DNA from: Pseudomonadales bacterium | Lineage (GTDB): Bacteria; Pseudomonadota; Gammaproteobacteria; Pseudomonadales; Azotimanducaceae | NCBI GenBank assembly: GCA_028285415.1 | Contig: JANQPF010000022.1 | Span: 124,001 to 188,000 of the forward strand | DNA length: 64,000 nucleotides | Direction of reading: 5' to 3' | In this document: positions 1-8,022 of the stretch, piece after piece | How the letters are laid out: each line of letters begins with the position of its first letter | Numbering within the stretch: position 1 is the first letter of the stretch | Notes under the pieces: generated by a model | Databases searched by the model: none | Told to the model about the DNA's origin: nothing | The model's input: only the letters and a program-made list of their open reading frames with translations | Translations under genes and position numbers: made by a program

Positions 1-391
1 CTTCGCCGCACCCCGCCACCTGATCACCGATGCGCATACCCTGCAGGTCTTCCATCAAGAGCACAAACTCCGATCTTTCCGGATCGAACTCAGCGTAATA
101 ACAATCTGGCACACGCAGATTGATGCGGTGGGCAATCTGCTGATAGAACTGAATTTCCCGATGGTACATGTCGTAGGTAGCGGCCACCGCGCGGTTTTCC
201 TCCGCGGGCGAGGGAAACTTGGCAATGATGGTTGGGGGCGCTTCAGGACCCGTCAGGTGGAGACGTGTCACCATGCCGATGATGCCGGCGCCTTCACCGA
301 AGTGTTCGACGCGGAATTCTTCTATAGAAGTATTCAGCGCTCTACTCAGCCATTCGGTGGTCAGATCTTCTGGTGCTGCGGGAAATGTCAT
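1..391 (-). CDS. APH/ecdysteroid-kinase-like phosphotransferase, N-terminal part
   Basis: This is the first 130 codons of a gene that runs off the left edge. The ATG lies 8 bp after the stop of the EthD-like gene, so the two probably share a transcript. The translation begins MTFPAAPEDLTTEWLSRALN and continues with a glycine-rich stretch (HFGEGAGIIG), the conserved lysine region (TIIAKFPS) and the hinge (LLMEDLQGMRIGDQVAG). The same order of motifs occurs in the complete kinase-like gene at 10438-11589, so the two are paralogues. Members of this family phosphorylate small hydroxylated molecules or hydroxyacyl-CoA. The catalytic HxDxxxxN loop lies outside the window, so activity cannot be judged. 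The family assignment is firm and the substrate is unknown. Confidence 0.8.
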   Translation of the reverse strand, partial: MTFPAAPEDLTTEWLSRALNTSIEEFRVEHFGEGAGIIGMVTRLHLTGPEAPPTIIAKFPSPAEENRAVAATYDMYHREIQFYQQIAHRINLRVPDCYYAEFDPERSEFVLLMEDLQGMRIGDQVAGCGE

Positions 392-399
392 GCTTCGCT

Positions 400-1173
400 C
401 TAACGTCTATCGATGATGGTGTGTTCTTTGCCGAACCAGATGGTAGAACGCTGCATGTCGATGAAGTTGTGCTCGTCTTCGATAAACGTCTGATTGGCCA
501 GACGAGCCTCCGCCGTGGCGGGCGCGCTGCCACGATCAATCCATGCTTCCGCGTGGCCCAGATACGATTCGACCTTCGTGCCGCGGGATTCCTGCAGCGC
601 CTGGTCCAGCGGTGAATTGGCCCGATGCACCTGCCGGTAGCAGAGCATGCCAGTAGCCTCGGCATGCGAGCGGACGATGGGCCCGTGCTGCGTCAGCCAG
701 TAGTGACGCGCCGCATCCTCGGAGATTCGTGCCTGATGGCGCAGCGGGAAGAACACACGCACGACGTTGCTCTTGACCTTTGCCACAACGTTTTCGGGGA
801 CGGGGTTGACCTGCGGATACTCATAGGCGAACCAGAGGGGTGATTCGGGCAGGTCGATGAACCTGCCTTCGTCTTCGAGGAGTGCCGTGCCGGCCGCCTG
901 GCCGGCTTCACTCTGCATGGCTGCTTCGAGCTCGGCTTCCGTCGACCACCAGAGTTCTGCGACGCCGTCGTAGTGTGGCTCCATTGCACCGCGTGCCTGT
1001 TGCGCGGCCTCGTTGCCCGGATCTTCGAGCGTGTGCGTCTGCACGTAGCGCAGAATGTTGAGGTCCGTCGCAAAGCCAGCGACCAGCGGCGCGTGTTGCT
1101 CGAGCCAGTAGTCCTGGAATTCAGCCAGCGACATGCCGGCTTTCCGGCGTAAACAAAAGACCAGACGAATCAT
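400..1173 (-). CDS. tandem EthD-domain protein
   Basis: The 257-residue protein contains two successive ferredoxin-like dimeric alpha/beta-barrel (EthD) units, roughly residues 1-120 and 130-250. Each starts with a strand of the type IRLVFCLRRKAGMS or VVRVFFPLRHQARIS, followed by a helix ending in WLEQHAPLV or WLTQHGPIV. The paired W-x-x-x-H-x-P pattern is typical of EthD, a protein needed alongside a P450 in ethyl tert-butyl ether degradation, and of related small polyketide-cyclase-like enzymes. An internal fusion of two units would give a pseudo-dimer from one chain. The gene lies directly upstream of the partial kinase gene and diverges from the MFS transporter. The actual reaction cannot be read from the sequence. 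Confidence 0.8.
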   Translation of the reverse strand: MIRLVFCLRRKAGMSLAEFQDYWLEQHAPLVAGFATDLNILRYVQTHTLEDPGNEAAQQARGAMEPHYDGVAELWWSTEAELEAAMQSEAGQAAGTALLEDEGRFIDLPESPLWFAYEYPQVNPVPENVVAKVKSNVVRVFFPLRHQARISEDAARHYWLTQHGPIVRSHAEATGMLCYRQVHRANSPLDQALQESRGTKVESYLGHAEAWIDRGSAPATAEARLANQTFIEDEHNFIDMQRSTIWFGKEHTIIDRR

Positions 1174-1314
1174 GACCCCCTCTCTTGCAGCGCCATTCGC
1201 GTTGCATGTTCAGCTCAGGTCAGATTAGCATCTTCGCGAGGGGCAGACCACGAAACGCTGGTTTGTTGCGAGCGGCGGCGCCCGGGTGCTGAATACAAAC
1301 TGGTGGAGGGTCTT

Positions 1315-2631
1315 GTGAGCGACAAATTCAGTCGGGCGTATCTGTGGTACGTAGTCGCCGTTTTGACGCTGGCGTCGACGTTTTCGATCATCGACCGGCA
1401 GATTCTCAACGTCATGATCGGTCCGGTGAAACGCGACCTGGGCGGCATCACCGACTTTCAGGTTTCGCTCATCATGGGGTTCGCCTTTACGTTCCTCTAC
1501 AGCATCTTGTCGTATCCGGCCGGCTGGATCGCCGATCGCTACAACCGGCGTAACCTCATGGCAGCGGGCATCGCCAGCTGGAGCCTTCTCACGATGGTCT
1601 GCGGGACCGTGAGCCAGTACTGGCATCTTTTTCTCGCGCGCATGGGCGTCGGCGTGGGTGAAGCGACGCTCGGCCCGGCAGCCAACTCGGCGCTGGCCGA
1701 CTATTTCGACGCGACGCGGCTGCCTCTGGCGATAGGCATCGTGTCCTCTGCGCCGTTCATCGGCCAGGGGCTGGCCAATATTGCTGGTGGTCCGCTCATC
1801 GACTACCTGGAAGCCACGCCCAATTTTGTACTGCCGGTCATTGGCGAAGTGTTTTCCTGGCAGATGGTGTTCATCATCGTTGGTGCGCCGGGGCTCCTCG
1901 TCGCGCTTGCGGTATGGGGACTGCGGGAGCCGGGTCGGCGCGGCCGACTGGATGCGAATCGCAAAGGCGCACCGCTTTCGGAGGTCCTTGCGTTTGTGCG
2001 CAGCCGCTGGGTGTTTTTTGCGCTCGTCTTCACCGCCTACCTCTGCCTCGCGACGCAGGGTTGGTCGCTTTTCAGTTGGATTGTCGAGTACTACGTGCGC
2101 AACCATGAGTGGACCCGCACTGAAATAGGTCTGGTTTACGGAAGCATTGCCATGATTGTCGGCATTGCAGGCAGCGTCATTGGCGGCATCTGGGCCGGCA
2201 TTCTGCTCGGTCGGCGGGTGGAGGACGCAACTCTGCGCATTGTGCTCTACGGCACCGTTGTGCTTCTGCCAACGGCAACCGCCTTGACGCTGCTCCCGGA
2301 TCCATGGATGGCAATCTGGCTTCTGATCCCGGTGACGTTCTGCATGGCCATGCCGCCGGGTCTCATCATGGCAACCCTCCAGGCCATTGCGCCGAACGAG
2401 CTGCGCGGTCAGATGGTTGCGTTTTATCTCATTGCCGTGAACTTCCTGTCTTATACGTTTGCGCCGTCGCTGCCGGCCCTTCTGAGTGATTTCGTGTTCG
2501 GCAGCGAGCTTGCGTTAGGCAAGGCGATCTCCAGTCTTGCCGTTGTCAACTACAGTGTCGCCATTCTGTGTCTGGCACTTTGTCTGAAGCACTACAGGCG
2601 GGCGCTCCTGGAAGCCAGGGCATGGAGCTGA
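1315..2631 (+). CDS. MFS transporter, spinster-like
   Basis: A 438-residue polytopic protein with about twelve hydrophobic segments. The loop after helix 2, GWIADRYNRRNLMAAG, is the major-facilitator motif A region (GxxxDRxxRR), and the second half begins near GLVYGSIAMIVGIAGS. The overall pattern resembles the spinster-type MFS group that is frequent beside acyl-CoA and steroid catabolism genes. I prefer the GTG at 1315 because GGAGGG at 1305-1310 sits just in front of it. An in-frame GTG at 1303 would overlap this ribosome-binding site. The gene diverges from the EthD-like gene and points at a convergent crotonase. The substrate is unknown, but export or uptake of a hydrophobic organic compound is plausible from context. 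Confidence 0.85.
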   Translation: MSDKFSRAYLWYVVAVLTLASTFSIIDRQILNVMIGPVKRDLGGITDFQVSLIMGFAFTFLYSILSYPAGWIADRYNRRNLMAAGIASWSLLTMVCGTVSQYWHLFLARMGVGVGEATLGPAANSALADYFDATRLPLAIGIVSSAPFIGQGLANIAGGPLIDYLEATPNFVLPVIGEVFSWQMVFIIVGAPGLLVALAVWGLREPGRRGRLDANRKGAPLSEVLAFVRSRWVFFALVFTAYLCLATQGWSLFSWIVEYYVRNHEWTRTEIGLVYGSIAMIVGIAGSVIGGIWAGILLGRRVEDATLRIVLYGTVVLLPTATALTLLPDPWMAIWLLIPVTFCMAMPPGLIMATLQAIAPNELRGQMVAFYLIAVNFLSYTFAPSLPALLSDFVFGSELALGKAISSLAVVNYSVAILCLALCLKHYRRALLEARAWS

Positions 2632-2646
2632 CGCGCTGCCCGGTCT

Positions 2647-2669
2647 AGCGCGCTTGCCGTGATCGCGCT
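2647..2669. terminator. inverted repeat between convergent genes
   Basis: AGCGCG and CGCGCT form a perfect 6-bp stem with an 11-nt loop in the 53-bp gap between the stop codons of the MFS and crotonase genes. No T-run follows on either strand, so a bidirectional terminator is only a suggestion from position. Confidence 0.3.
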
Positions 2670-2684
2670 GTCCGTGTCAGCCCC

Positions 2685-3449
2685 TTACTTTCCGCTGAAA
2701 CGATCGCGCGCGTCCCTGGCATCGTTGGACATGGCGGTCAGCCGGCTCTGATCCGCGTCGGCAAAGCTTGCCGCGCGGTTGAGCGCACCGGCAGTGGCAT
2801 TGACAGCTTCTTTCACCATCTGCGTGGCGATGACGGGCATTTCTGCCGCTGCCCGGGCGAGCTCCAGCGCCTTTGTGACCGTCTCCCCGTCGGGTACAAC
2901 TTCCTCTGCCAGACCCCAGTCGAGGGCAGTACGCGCGTCCATCCGCTCGCAGAGAATGCAGATCCGTTTGGCGCGAGCCGGACCGACGAGGTTGATCAGG
3001 CGGGGCAGGGCGCCCCACTGCAGGTTCAGCCCGATTTTCACCTCGGGTACGTAGAGGTAGCAGCTCTCGCCGAGCACGCGCCAGTCGCAGGCAAGCGGCA
3101 GGGCTACACCCGCGCCGACGGCAAGCTTTTCCATAGCCGCAATGGTGATCTGCGGCATGCTCTCCCAGGCTTCGCAAAGGCGTACCCCGCGAAAGTAAGT
3201 ATTGCGCTTCTCGAGATCCGAACCCTGATTGCGTTTGCCCATGTCCTCGATGTCCGCGCCCGCGGAGAAGTAGCTCTTGCTGCCCGTCAGGACGACAGCG
3301 CGGGTGTCGGTGTCGTGATGAAACGAGCGAGCAACCTCGGTCAGCTCGAGGATCAGCTGTCCGTCAAATGCGTTCAGATTTTTGTGGCGGTCGAACGTGA
3401 CCGTAGCGATGGCGCCGTCTTTTTCGATGTTGACGTATTCCAGATTCAT
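2685..3449 (-). CDS. enoyl-CoA hydratase/isomerase family protein
   Basis: A 254-residue crotonase-fold protein. The oxyanion-hole segments are visible as SYFSAGADIEDM and KLAVGAGVALPLACD. In rat enoyl-CoA hydratase two glutamates catalyse hydration. Here the first position (GGGCEL in the rat enzyme, GAGVAL here) is an alanine, while the second (VPEVKIG) is kept. A classic hydratase mechanism is therefore doubtful, and an isomerase, hydrolase or other crotonase reaction on a CoA thioester is more likely. The gene is the last of a possible minus-strand group after the Nudix and membrane protein genes. ATG 3449 was chosen because the family's typical N-terminal strand starts there. Confidence 0.85.
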   Translation of the reverse strand: MNLEYVNIEKDGAIATVTFDRHKNLNAFDGQLILELTEVARSFHHDTDTRAVVLTGSKSYFSAGADIEDMGKRNQGSDLEKRNTYFRGVRLCEAWESMPQITIAAMEKLAVGAGVALPLACDWRVLGESCYLYVPEVKIGLNLQWGALPRLINLVGPARAKRICILCERMDARTALDWGLAEEVVPDGETVTKALELARAAAEMPVIATQMVKEAVNATAGALNRAASFADADQSRLTAMSNDARDARDRFSGK

Positions 3450-3533
3450 GAATCCCTCCCTCAGGTGCAGGCGCGAGCTTAGCTGATCCTCACTCGGTTC
3501 TCATATCAGCCCACCGTGTGGATCAGTCTCTGC

Positions 3534-4022
3534 TCATCCGTTCGATTTCCGCAGCCGCCGGATGAGCCAGGCAAGCCAGCCAATGATGGTCAGGAGGGCG
3601 CCGCCCAGAAACAGCCAGGTTTTCACCGGCGTGAGGAGCGCCTTCGCGCCAACCCAGTCGACGGCTGTCGTCAACGCGAGGATCTGGACCAGGCCTTCGA
3701 CGAGATCAATGACAATCAGCGCGGCGAAAACGGGTGCTACGCGCCCGCCCCAGGCGGGAAAGAAGCGGTGGGCCGAACCGGCGAAAAGGGCGGCGTAAGT
3801 CAGCGGATAAGCCACGTCCAGGGTGCCGGTTATCCAGGCGTGCGCCACCCGCTGTTCAGCGCTCATAGCCGCGATGGCCTGACGGACGGTACCCGGGTCG
3901 GACATCCCGTCGAGAAACGCCAGCGACCAGACGCCGGCCAGGTACTGGAACGCAAAGGTCATGAGGATCGTGAGGACAAACGTTGTCCACAGGGTGGTCG
4001 TCGTGGCAAGCCGGTCGAGCAT
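3534..4022 (-). CDS. small polytopic membrane protein, unknown
   Basis: A 162-residue protein with four clear hydrophobic segments, near residues 10-35, 68-85, 93-118 and 132-155, ending in a basic tail (LIRRLRKSNG). I do not recognise a named family with certainty. It resembles small uncharacterised four-helix inner-membrane proteins. It sits 19 bp downstream of the Nudix hydrolase stop site on the same strand, so the two are probably cotranscribed. There is no signal peptide cleavage motif and there are no conserved polar catalytic residues to suggest an enzyme. Confidence 0.7.
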   Translation of the reverse strand: MLDRLATTTTLWTTFVLTILMTFAFQYLAGVWSLAFLDGMSDPGTVRQAIAAMSAEQRVAHAWITGTLDVAYPLTYAALFAGSAHRFFPAWGGRVAPVFAALIVIDLVEGLVQILALTTAVDWVGAKALLTPVKTWLFLGGALLTIIGWLAWLIRRLRKSNG

Positions 4023-4041
4023 CAGTTGGATCTCCGGTTGG

Positions 4042-4473
4042 TCATCTTTTGTCGGGCCACACGTGCGCCACGCCGGCCTCTACAAGTTCTACCGTTGGCA
4101 ATCCATTCAGGTCGGATCGGTGCCACCACTGACAGCAATCGGTCGTACCGTCCTGCTCGTGTGTCAAATCACCACCGATCACTTCGGCGTGGTACAAGAT
4201 GCGAATCGCATGGTACAGCGCATGCTCGGCATCCACGGCTTTTGCGTCAACGCCGGCGAGCCCCGCGGCGCGCACAACGAGCCCGGTTTCTTCACGTACT
4301 TCTCTGATCATGGCGTCCACCGGGTCTTCGCGAAACTCGAGGCCGCCGCCGGGTAGCGTCCACTGTCCAGCCAGACGCGGCAGCTGATCGGAGATGCGGC
4401 AGAGGAGCATCTGCTCGCCGTCCACAATCAGTCCGTAGGCGGCGACGCGGGTGATGCGGGTTGTTTCGGTCAT
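4042..4473 (-). CDS. Nudix hydrolase
   Basis: A 143-residue single-domain Nudix protein. The full Nudix box is present: GGLEFRED, then seven residues, then REVREETGL, matching Gx5Ex7REUxEExGU, which binds the catalytic divalent metals. The protein begins TRITRVAAYGLIVDGEQMLL, the usual first strand. Such enzymes hydrolyse a nucleoside diphosphate linked to another group. The substrate cannot be predicted from this sequence. It is the first gene of the minus-strand group that continues into the 162-residue membrane protein and perhaps the crotonase. Confidence 0.9.
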   Translation of the reverse strand: MTETTRITRVAAYGLIVDGEQMLLCRISDQLPRLAGQWTLPGGGLEFREDPVDAMIREVREETGLVVRAAGLAGVDAKAVDAEHALYHAIRILYHAEVIGGDLTHEQDGTTDCCQWWHRSDLNGLPTVELVEAGVAHVWPDKR

Positions 4474-4525
4474 TCGAATAGATCTACCGGCTTCGCTGTC
4501 AGAACTGATTCAGCGCCATAACTCA

Positions 4526-4535
4526 TTGATATCAA
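4526..4535. promoter_or_regulatory. AT-rich divergent intergenic region with palindrome
   Basis: TTGATATCAA is a perfect 10-bp palindrome within an AT-rich stretch (about 4505-4570) between the divergent Nudix and lipoprotein genes. The drop in GC against its surroundings marks a likely promoter region. I cannot identify a clean -35/-10 pair. Confidence 0.3.
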
Positions 4536-4631
4536 GAAAAAAATTAACCGGAAGGAAATTAGAAGCCTAACGGAAGGCGCGGATTCTGGCGAGCACCTAG
4601 CGTGTCTTGCGTTACCGAACGGAGATACGCC

Positions 4632-4847
4632 ATGTTCAGAAAAGCGGTTATTCCCGCACTGTTGCTGATGACCACGGGTTGCGCGGTTCAGGATCCCGTC
4701 ACCCTTGCCGAGATGAAATCTCACGCCCGCTACGAGTACAAACTGGACTGCCTGCGGGAGATGATGCGCGAGCGTAATCTCCCGGCCAGCTTCGCCGTGC
4801 GGCATTGCAATGCGTTGGTCAAGCAACGGTATTTTGCAGAACGCTGA
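4632..4847 (+). CDS. small lipoprotein, unknown
   Basis: A 71-residue protein starting MFRKAVIPALLLMTTGCAVQ. A basic n-region and short hydrophobic core end in the lipobox MTTGC, so the mature protein probably begins at a lipidated cysteine and is anchored in the membrane. Two further cysteines (LDCL and RHCN) remain in the mature part. ATG 4632 is preferred because GGAG at 4621-4624 precedes it with normal spacing and because the signal sequence begins there. The gene lies 103 bp ahead of the winged-helix/TPR regulator. No family recognised. Confidence 0.75.
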   Translation: MFRKAVIPALLLMTTGCAVQDPVTLAEMKSHARYEYKLDCLREMMRERNLPASFAVRHCNALVKQRYFAER

Positions 4848-4950
4848 GCGGGAGATCGTATCGGATCTTCTCCTGCGGGCACCGCTGTGGAGCTTCCGCC
4901 TGCAGCGGTGGCCGCTTAGACTATGGGCAGCCGCATGGGAGGGGCGCTGC

Positions 4951-6948
4951 ATGATGCGGGTTGGGCAGTGTGAGGTCTGGCCGGACAAGGACGTTATCGT
5001 CCGCGACGGCGCTGAAATTGCGGTCACGCCAAAAAGCATGGACGTGCTCACCTACCTCGCGGAACGTCCGGGTGCGACGGTCAGCGCCAATGAGCTACTC
5101 GAAGCGGTGTGGGCGAACAGCTTCATCGCTGACAATGCGGTGCATAAGGCCGTATCGGAGCTGCGCCAGGCTTTCGACGACGATCACCAGAACCCACAGT
5201 ACATCAGAACCATCCGGGCGCGCGGCTACGCGCTCGTTGCACAGGTGCAGCCAACAGCGGCCGTCACCCCGCGGGTCATGGTCTGGCCGGCCTGGGTGGC
5301 GGCGCTTGTGCTTGTCGTGCTGGCTGGCTGGTGGTTACTCGCGCCTTCCTCGGAGTCGGTGGTGTCGAGGCCCTCGATAGCCGTCATCGGTTTTGCGGAA
5401 AGGGATCCACGGGCGGGCAACGCCTGGCTGGCCAGGGGTATCGGGCAGTCCATTGCCGTGGGCTTGTACCGCGCCGAGTTTGAAGTCCCACCGCAGCAGC
5501 TCATCGGTTTTCTCCGCAACCAGGGCGCCACGGCGGTGGAGATAGGCCAACACCTGGACGTCGACTACGTGCTGAGCGGCTCGGTTGAAGTCCATGACGG
5601 AATCGCCGTCGTTGATGCAGTTCTGACCGATCCGCAGTCAGGGCAGCCCTACTGGACAGAACGCTTCGAGCGCCCGATGGGCGAGGTGTTCGAGCTCGAG
5701 GACAGAATTGCGGCGAATATTGTTGCCCGGCTTCTGGGCACGTCCGGAAACAAGCCGGTATCCTTCGATCGGGGTACGAATTCGGACGCCGCTTATGTGG
5801 CGTACCTCGAAGCCATGTCACCCCCGCTACCGTTCTGTTTCAACTTTGAGCGTCGCCTTGCTGCACTGAGGAAAGCCGTCGCCCTCGATCCTGAATTTGC
5901 CAAAGCAAAAGCCTATCTCGCCATCGTCATGAAGAACCACGCCGCATTCTGCTCGCAGAATTTTGAGCAACTCCAGGCAGCGGAGCGGGCAATGCAGGAG
6001 GTGCTCACCGATGGCGGACTCGAACCCTTTTTCCGTGCGGTTCTGGCGGTCAACCTGTTTTCACCGCCGTATGAGGTCGATCCGTCCAGGATCCTCGACG
6101 AGTATGGCGAGATAGCGGCGCTCGGGAGAGAAGAATACACCGAGCGGTTTCAGAATCCCGTGGAGTCGCTGGGTACGCTCGAAGGCGGCTATGCCGTGAT
6201 GTTGACGACTGCCGGACTCCTCGAGCAGGCGGAGCACTTCGCCGCCCGCTCGTTTCAGATCCTGCGTCAGCGGGACGGACCGAGCGCGAGAATCGATGCG
6301 AACAGCACCTTACGGCAGCTGTTTCTAGGTAACTACGAGCGCTGTCTGGTCGATTTCGGTGATTTGGACAGTGTGCCGCTCCTGCTCGATACCAATCATC
6401 CGTTCAGTCTTGCCCGGTTCAGCGCCATTCAGTGCGCGGCGGGAGCCAAGCGCTTCGATATGCTCGACGACTTCACCGCTTACTACGAAGCGCTATTGGA
6501 GCGCGCTGGGGAGCTGTCTCTGCAAATGCGATTACCGGAAGAAGTGGTGCGTCGTGAGCTTCTACTGAGGCTCGACCATGTGGACGTAGAGCGGCTTGTT
6601 GCGCTTGGTGAACTGGGAGTTGCGCGGGAGCGATACCCGCCGCAGAACTACCTCAATGATGCTTTTCTCGGTTATCGCCAGCGAGCGATCGTGGCGCGCC
6701 TCGGCGATCCGGATACGGTCTTCGCAATGTTGAATCGCTATCTAGACACCGGCGGTGACTATCCCGTTGCTCTGACCATCCGCCCGTGGTTCGAGTGGGT
6801 ACGGCCCGACCTACTGGACGATCCGCGGACAGCGGATCTGTTTGCAAGTTATGGCGTAACCGATGCCTGGCAGGATGAGCTCTGCGCTGCCGCCATACGG
6901 GTGGGGGCCGCGCGGGACATCACCATCAGCTGTCCGGCTCGGGAGTAG
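4951..6948 (+). CDS. membrane-anchored winged-helix regulator with C-terminal TPR-like region
   Basis: The 665-residue protein has an N-terminal OmpR/CadC-type winged-helix domain (residues 1-98). It includes the recognition-helix region DNAVHKAVSELRQAFDDD and the wing YIRTIRARGYAL. One transmembrane segment follows at about 111-131 (PAWVAALVLVVLAGWWLL). A TolB/FlgO-like segment (SIAVIGFAERDPRAGNAWLARG) and a long helical, TPR-like periplasmic part complete it. CadC-type proteins bind DNA from the membrane and sense the periplasm with the C-terminal domain. The start at 4951 has GGAGGGG just upstream; earlier in-frame starts would run back into the lipoprotein gene. The last 23 bp overlap the 3' end of the convergent gene. 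The target genes and signal are unknown. Confidence 0.85.
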   Translation: MMRVGQCEVWPDKDVIVRDGAEIAVTPKSMDVLTYLAERPGATVSANELLEAVWANSFIADNAVHKAVSELRQAFDDDHQNPQYIRTIRARGYALVAQVQPTAAVTPRVMVWPAWVAALVLVVLAGWWLLAPSSESVVSRPSIAVIGFAERDPRAGNAWLARGIGQSIAVGLYRAEFEVPPQQLIGFLRNQGATAVEIGQHLDVDYVLSGSVEVHDGIAVVDAVLTDPQSGQPYWTERFERPMGEVFELEDRIAANIVARLLGTSGNKPVSFDRGTNSDAAYVAYLEAMSPPLPFCFNFERRLAALRKAVALDPEFAKAKAYLAIVMKNHAAFCSQNFEQLQAAERAMQEVLTDGGLEPFFRAVLAVNLFSPPYEVDPSRILDEYGEIAALGREEYTERFQNPVESLGTLEGGYAVMLTTAGLLEQAEHFAARSFQILRQRDGPSARIDANSTLRQLFLGNYERCLVDFGDLDSVPLLLDTNHPFSLARFSAIQCAAGAKRFDMLDDFTAYYEALLERAGELSLQMRLPEEVVRRELLLRLDHVDVERLVALGELGVARERYPPQNYLNDAFLGYRQRAIVARLGDPDTVFAMLNRYLDTGGDYPVALTIRPWFEWVRPDLLDDPRTADLFASYGVTDAWQDELCAAAIRVGAARDITISCPARE

Positions 6949-7450
6949 CTCGCTCGTTCTCGCCAACCAGCTGCTCGAGCATCCGGCGCTGTGCTTCCGG
7001 TGTCAGCGGCCCGAGCGCTTTGTCGACTGCCGCGGCGAGTTCGGGCTCCTGGAGATCGCGCACCGACGCCCACCACCTACGGCCGGGTATGCTATTGAGA
7101 AAGTACGCTTCGGAAGCAATCACTTCTTCGAATTCGCGGTCGAAGTATCCCAGCCCCCGCTCGTCTCTGTTGCGCAGCCAGCTGATCAGAAGCGCGGTGT
7201 AGAAGTGCGACAGGACAATGGCATCCGCCTCGGTAACGTCTTCAGGATGAAATAGAGACCTGGCAATGGCCCCTTCGGGAGATTCTCCAATGAGCGCGAG
7301 GTTGCGGAAAATCGCCGCGTCATAGGCACCGTCGACCATCTGAGCGCGGGTGAGCTCACGGCTCTGGTTCAACTCGTAAATGAGGAGCAGCAACCCGATG
7401 ACAACCGCAATGTTTGTCAAGAGCTGTACCCAGTCCCGCTGTCTTTTCAT
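6926..7450 (-). CDS. hypothetical protein with one N-terminal membrane segment
   Basis: A 174-residue protein starting MKRQRDWVQLLTNIAVVIGL, with one hydrophobic segment at about residues 6-24, then a charged, helical soluble part. Motifs such as ELNQSRELTRAQMVDGAYDA and YFDREFEEVIASEAYFL are common in uncharacterised proteins of marine gammaproteobacteria, but I cannot give a family name. ATG 7450 was preferred to an upstream in-frame start at 7564 because the hydrophobic N-terminus begins there and the extension looks non-coding. The 3' end overlaps the convergent regulator by 23 bp, which may couple their expression. Confidence 0.65.
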   Translation of the reverse strand: MKRQRDWVQLLTNIAVVIGLLLLIYELNQSRELTRAQMVDGAYDAAIFRNLALIGESPEGAIARSLFHPEDVTEADAIVLSHFYTALLISWLRNRDERGLGYFDREFEEVIASEAYFLNSIPGRRWWASVRDLQEPELAAAVDKALGPLTPEAQRRMLEQLVGENERATPEPDS

Positions 7451-7523
7451 GCTAGACCACCTGACTCCTGTTGGTTGCACGGCCTTCTCCCATCGTTTCT
7501 CTCCCTGTTGGGGCCCGTGAGCC

Positions 7524-7547
7524 CTGGATCTCCGATGGGAGATCCAG
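7524..7547. terminator. strong 10-bp hairpin
   Basis: CTGGATCTCC and GGAGATCCAG are perfect complements separated by GATG. The hairpin starts 14 bp beyond the stop of the 78-residue gene on the minus strand. It lacks a T-run, so it may stabilise a 3' end rather than act as a classic intrinsic terminator. Confidence 0.5.
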
Positions 7548-7560
7548 AGCCAGGTTGACG

Positions 7561-7797
7561 TCATTCGGTATCCAGTTGCTGAGCGTCTTTCGCCGCCTGC
7601 GTACGTTCGAGGTGTTTGCGAATATAGCGCATCAGCAGGATCGCTTTCTCCTCCTGATTGAGCGTGGCCGAACCGGCATCTGCAATCGGCACCGGGAACT
7701 GGAAGCCGTTGTCCGTTTCATAGAACAAAGACTGGTCCCGATAGAACACGAAATGTGCGTTCTGGTTCTTCACGATGTCTTTGATGGTCAGGGTCAT
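7561..7797 (-). CDS. small conserved-looking protein, unknown
   Basis: A 78-residue soluble protein starting MTLTIKDIVKNQNAHFVFYR. GGAGG lies 7 nt ahead of ATG 7797, a strong ribosome-binding site that decides this start against the longer frame from 7833. The sequence has a beta-rich front half (FVFYRDQSLFYETDNGFQFPVPI) and a charged C-terminal helix (NQEEKAILLMRYIRKHLERT). I cannot assign a function. Its ribosome-binding site directly follows a terminator-like hairpin, so expression may be controlled by read-through. Confidence 0.7.
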   Translation of the reverse strand: MTLTIKDIVKNQNAHFVFYRDQSLFYETDNGFQFPVPIADAGSATLNQEEKAILLMRYIRKHLERTQAAKDAQQLDTE

Positions 7798-7815
7798 TTT
7801 CTGTCCTCCAGAAAT

Positions 7816-7848
7816 GAAAAACCCCGGGAGCATTGCTGCTGCCGGGGT
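7816..7848 (-). terminator. Rho-independent terminator or attenuator
   Basis: On the minus strand ACCCCGG pairs with CCGGGGT (7 bp). The stem continues after one mismatch with AGCA/TGCT around a TTGC-type loop and is followed by TTTTT. It lies about 175 bp beyond the SDR stop and only 8 bp before the ribosome-binding site of the 78-residue gene. It either ends the SDR transcript or attenuates the downstream gene. Confidence 0.75.
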
Positions 7849-7964
7849 CCTTCGGGATTGCTGATGGGTTAACTGATCAGATTCCTCCGGGCGACAGCGA
7901 GCCCACGCGTTCGAGCGTGTCCGTGCCGTTGTTGCGAGAAAAGTTGAGAAAAGTGATCATGGCG

Positions 7965-7989
7965 GCGCATGCTATGCGCGCGCATGCGC
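7965..7989. repeat. 8-bp inverted repeat downstream of SDR
   Basis: GCGCATGC and GCATGCGC flank a 9-nt loop 34 bp past the SDR stop codon. A little further on (7936-7954) a direct repeat GAGAAAAGTT / GAGAAAAGT occurs. Together they occupy the untranslated 170-bp stretch between the SDR and the 78-residue gene. No function is assigned. Confidence 0.4.
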
Positions 7990-8022
7990 TTTGTCCAGCC
8001 GAGTACCGTTCTCAGCGGTCGT

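Noticed and set aside
7797-8022. Known riboswitch in the leader of the 78-residue gene
   Set aside because: I compared it by eye with glycine, SAM, TPP, cobalamin and cyclic-di-GMP consensus elements and found no convincing match; only the terminator is supported.
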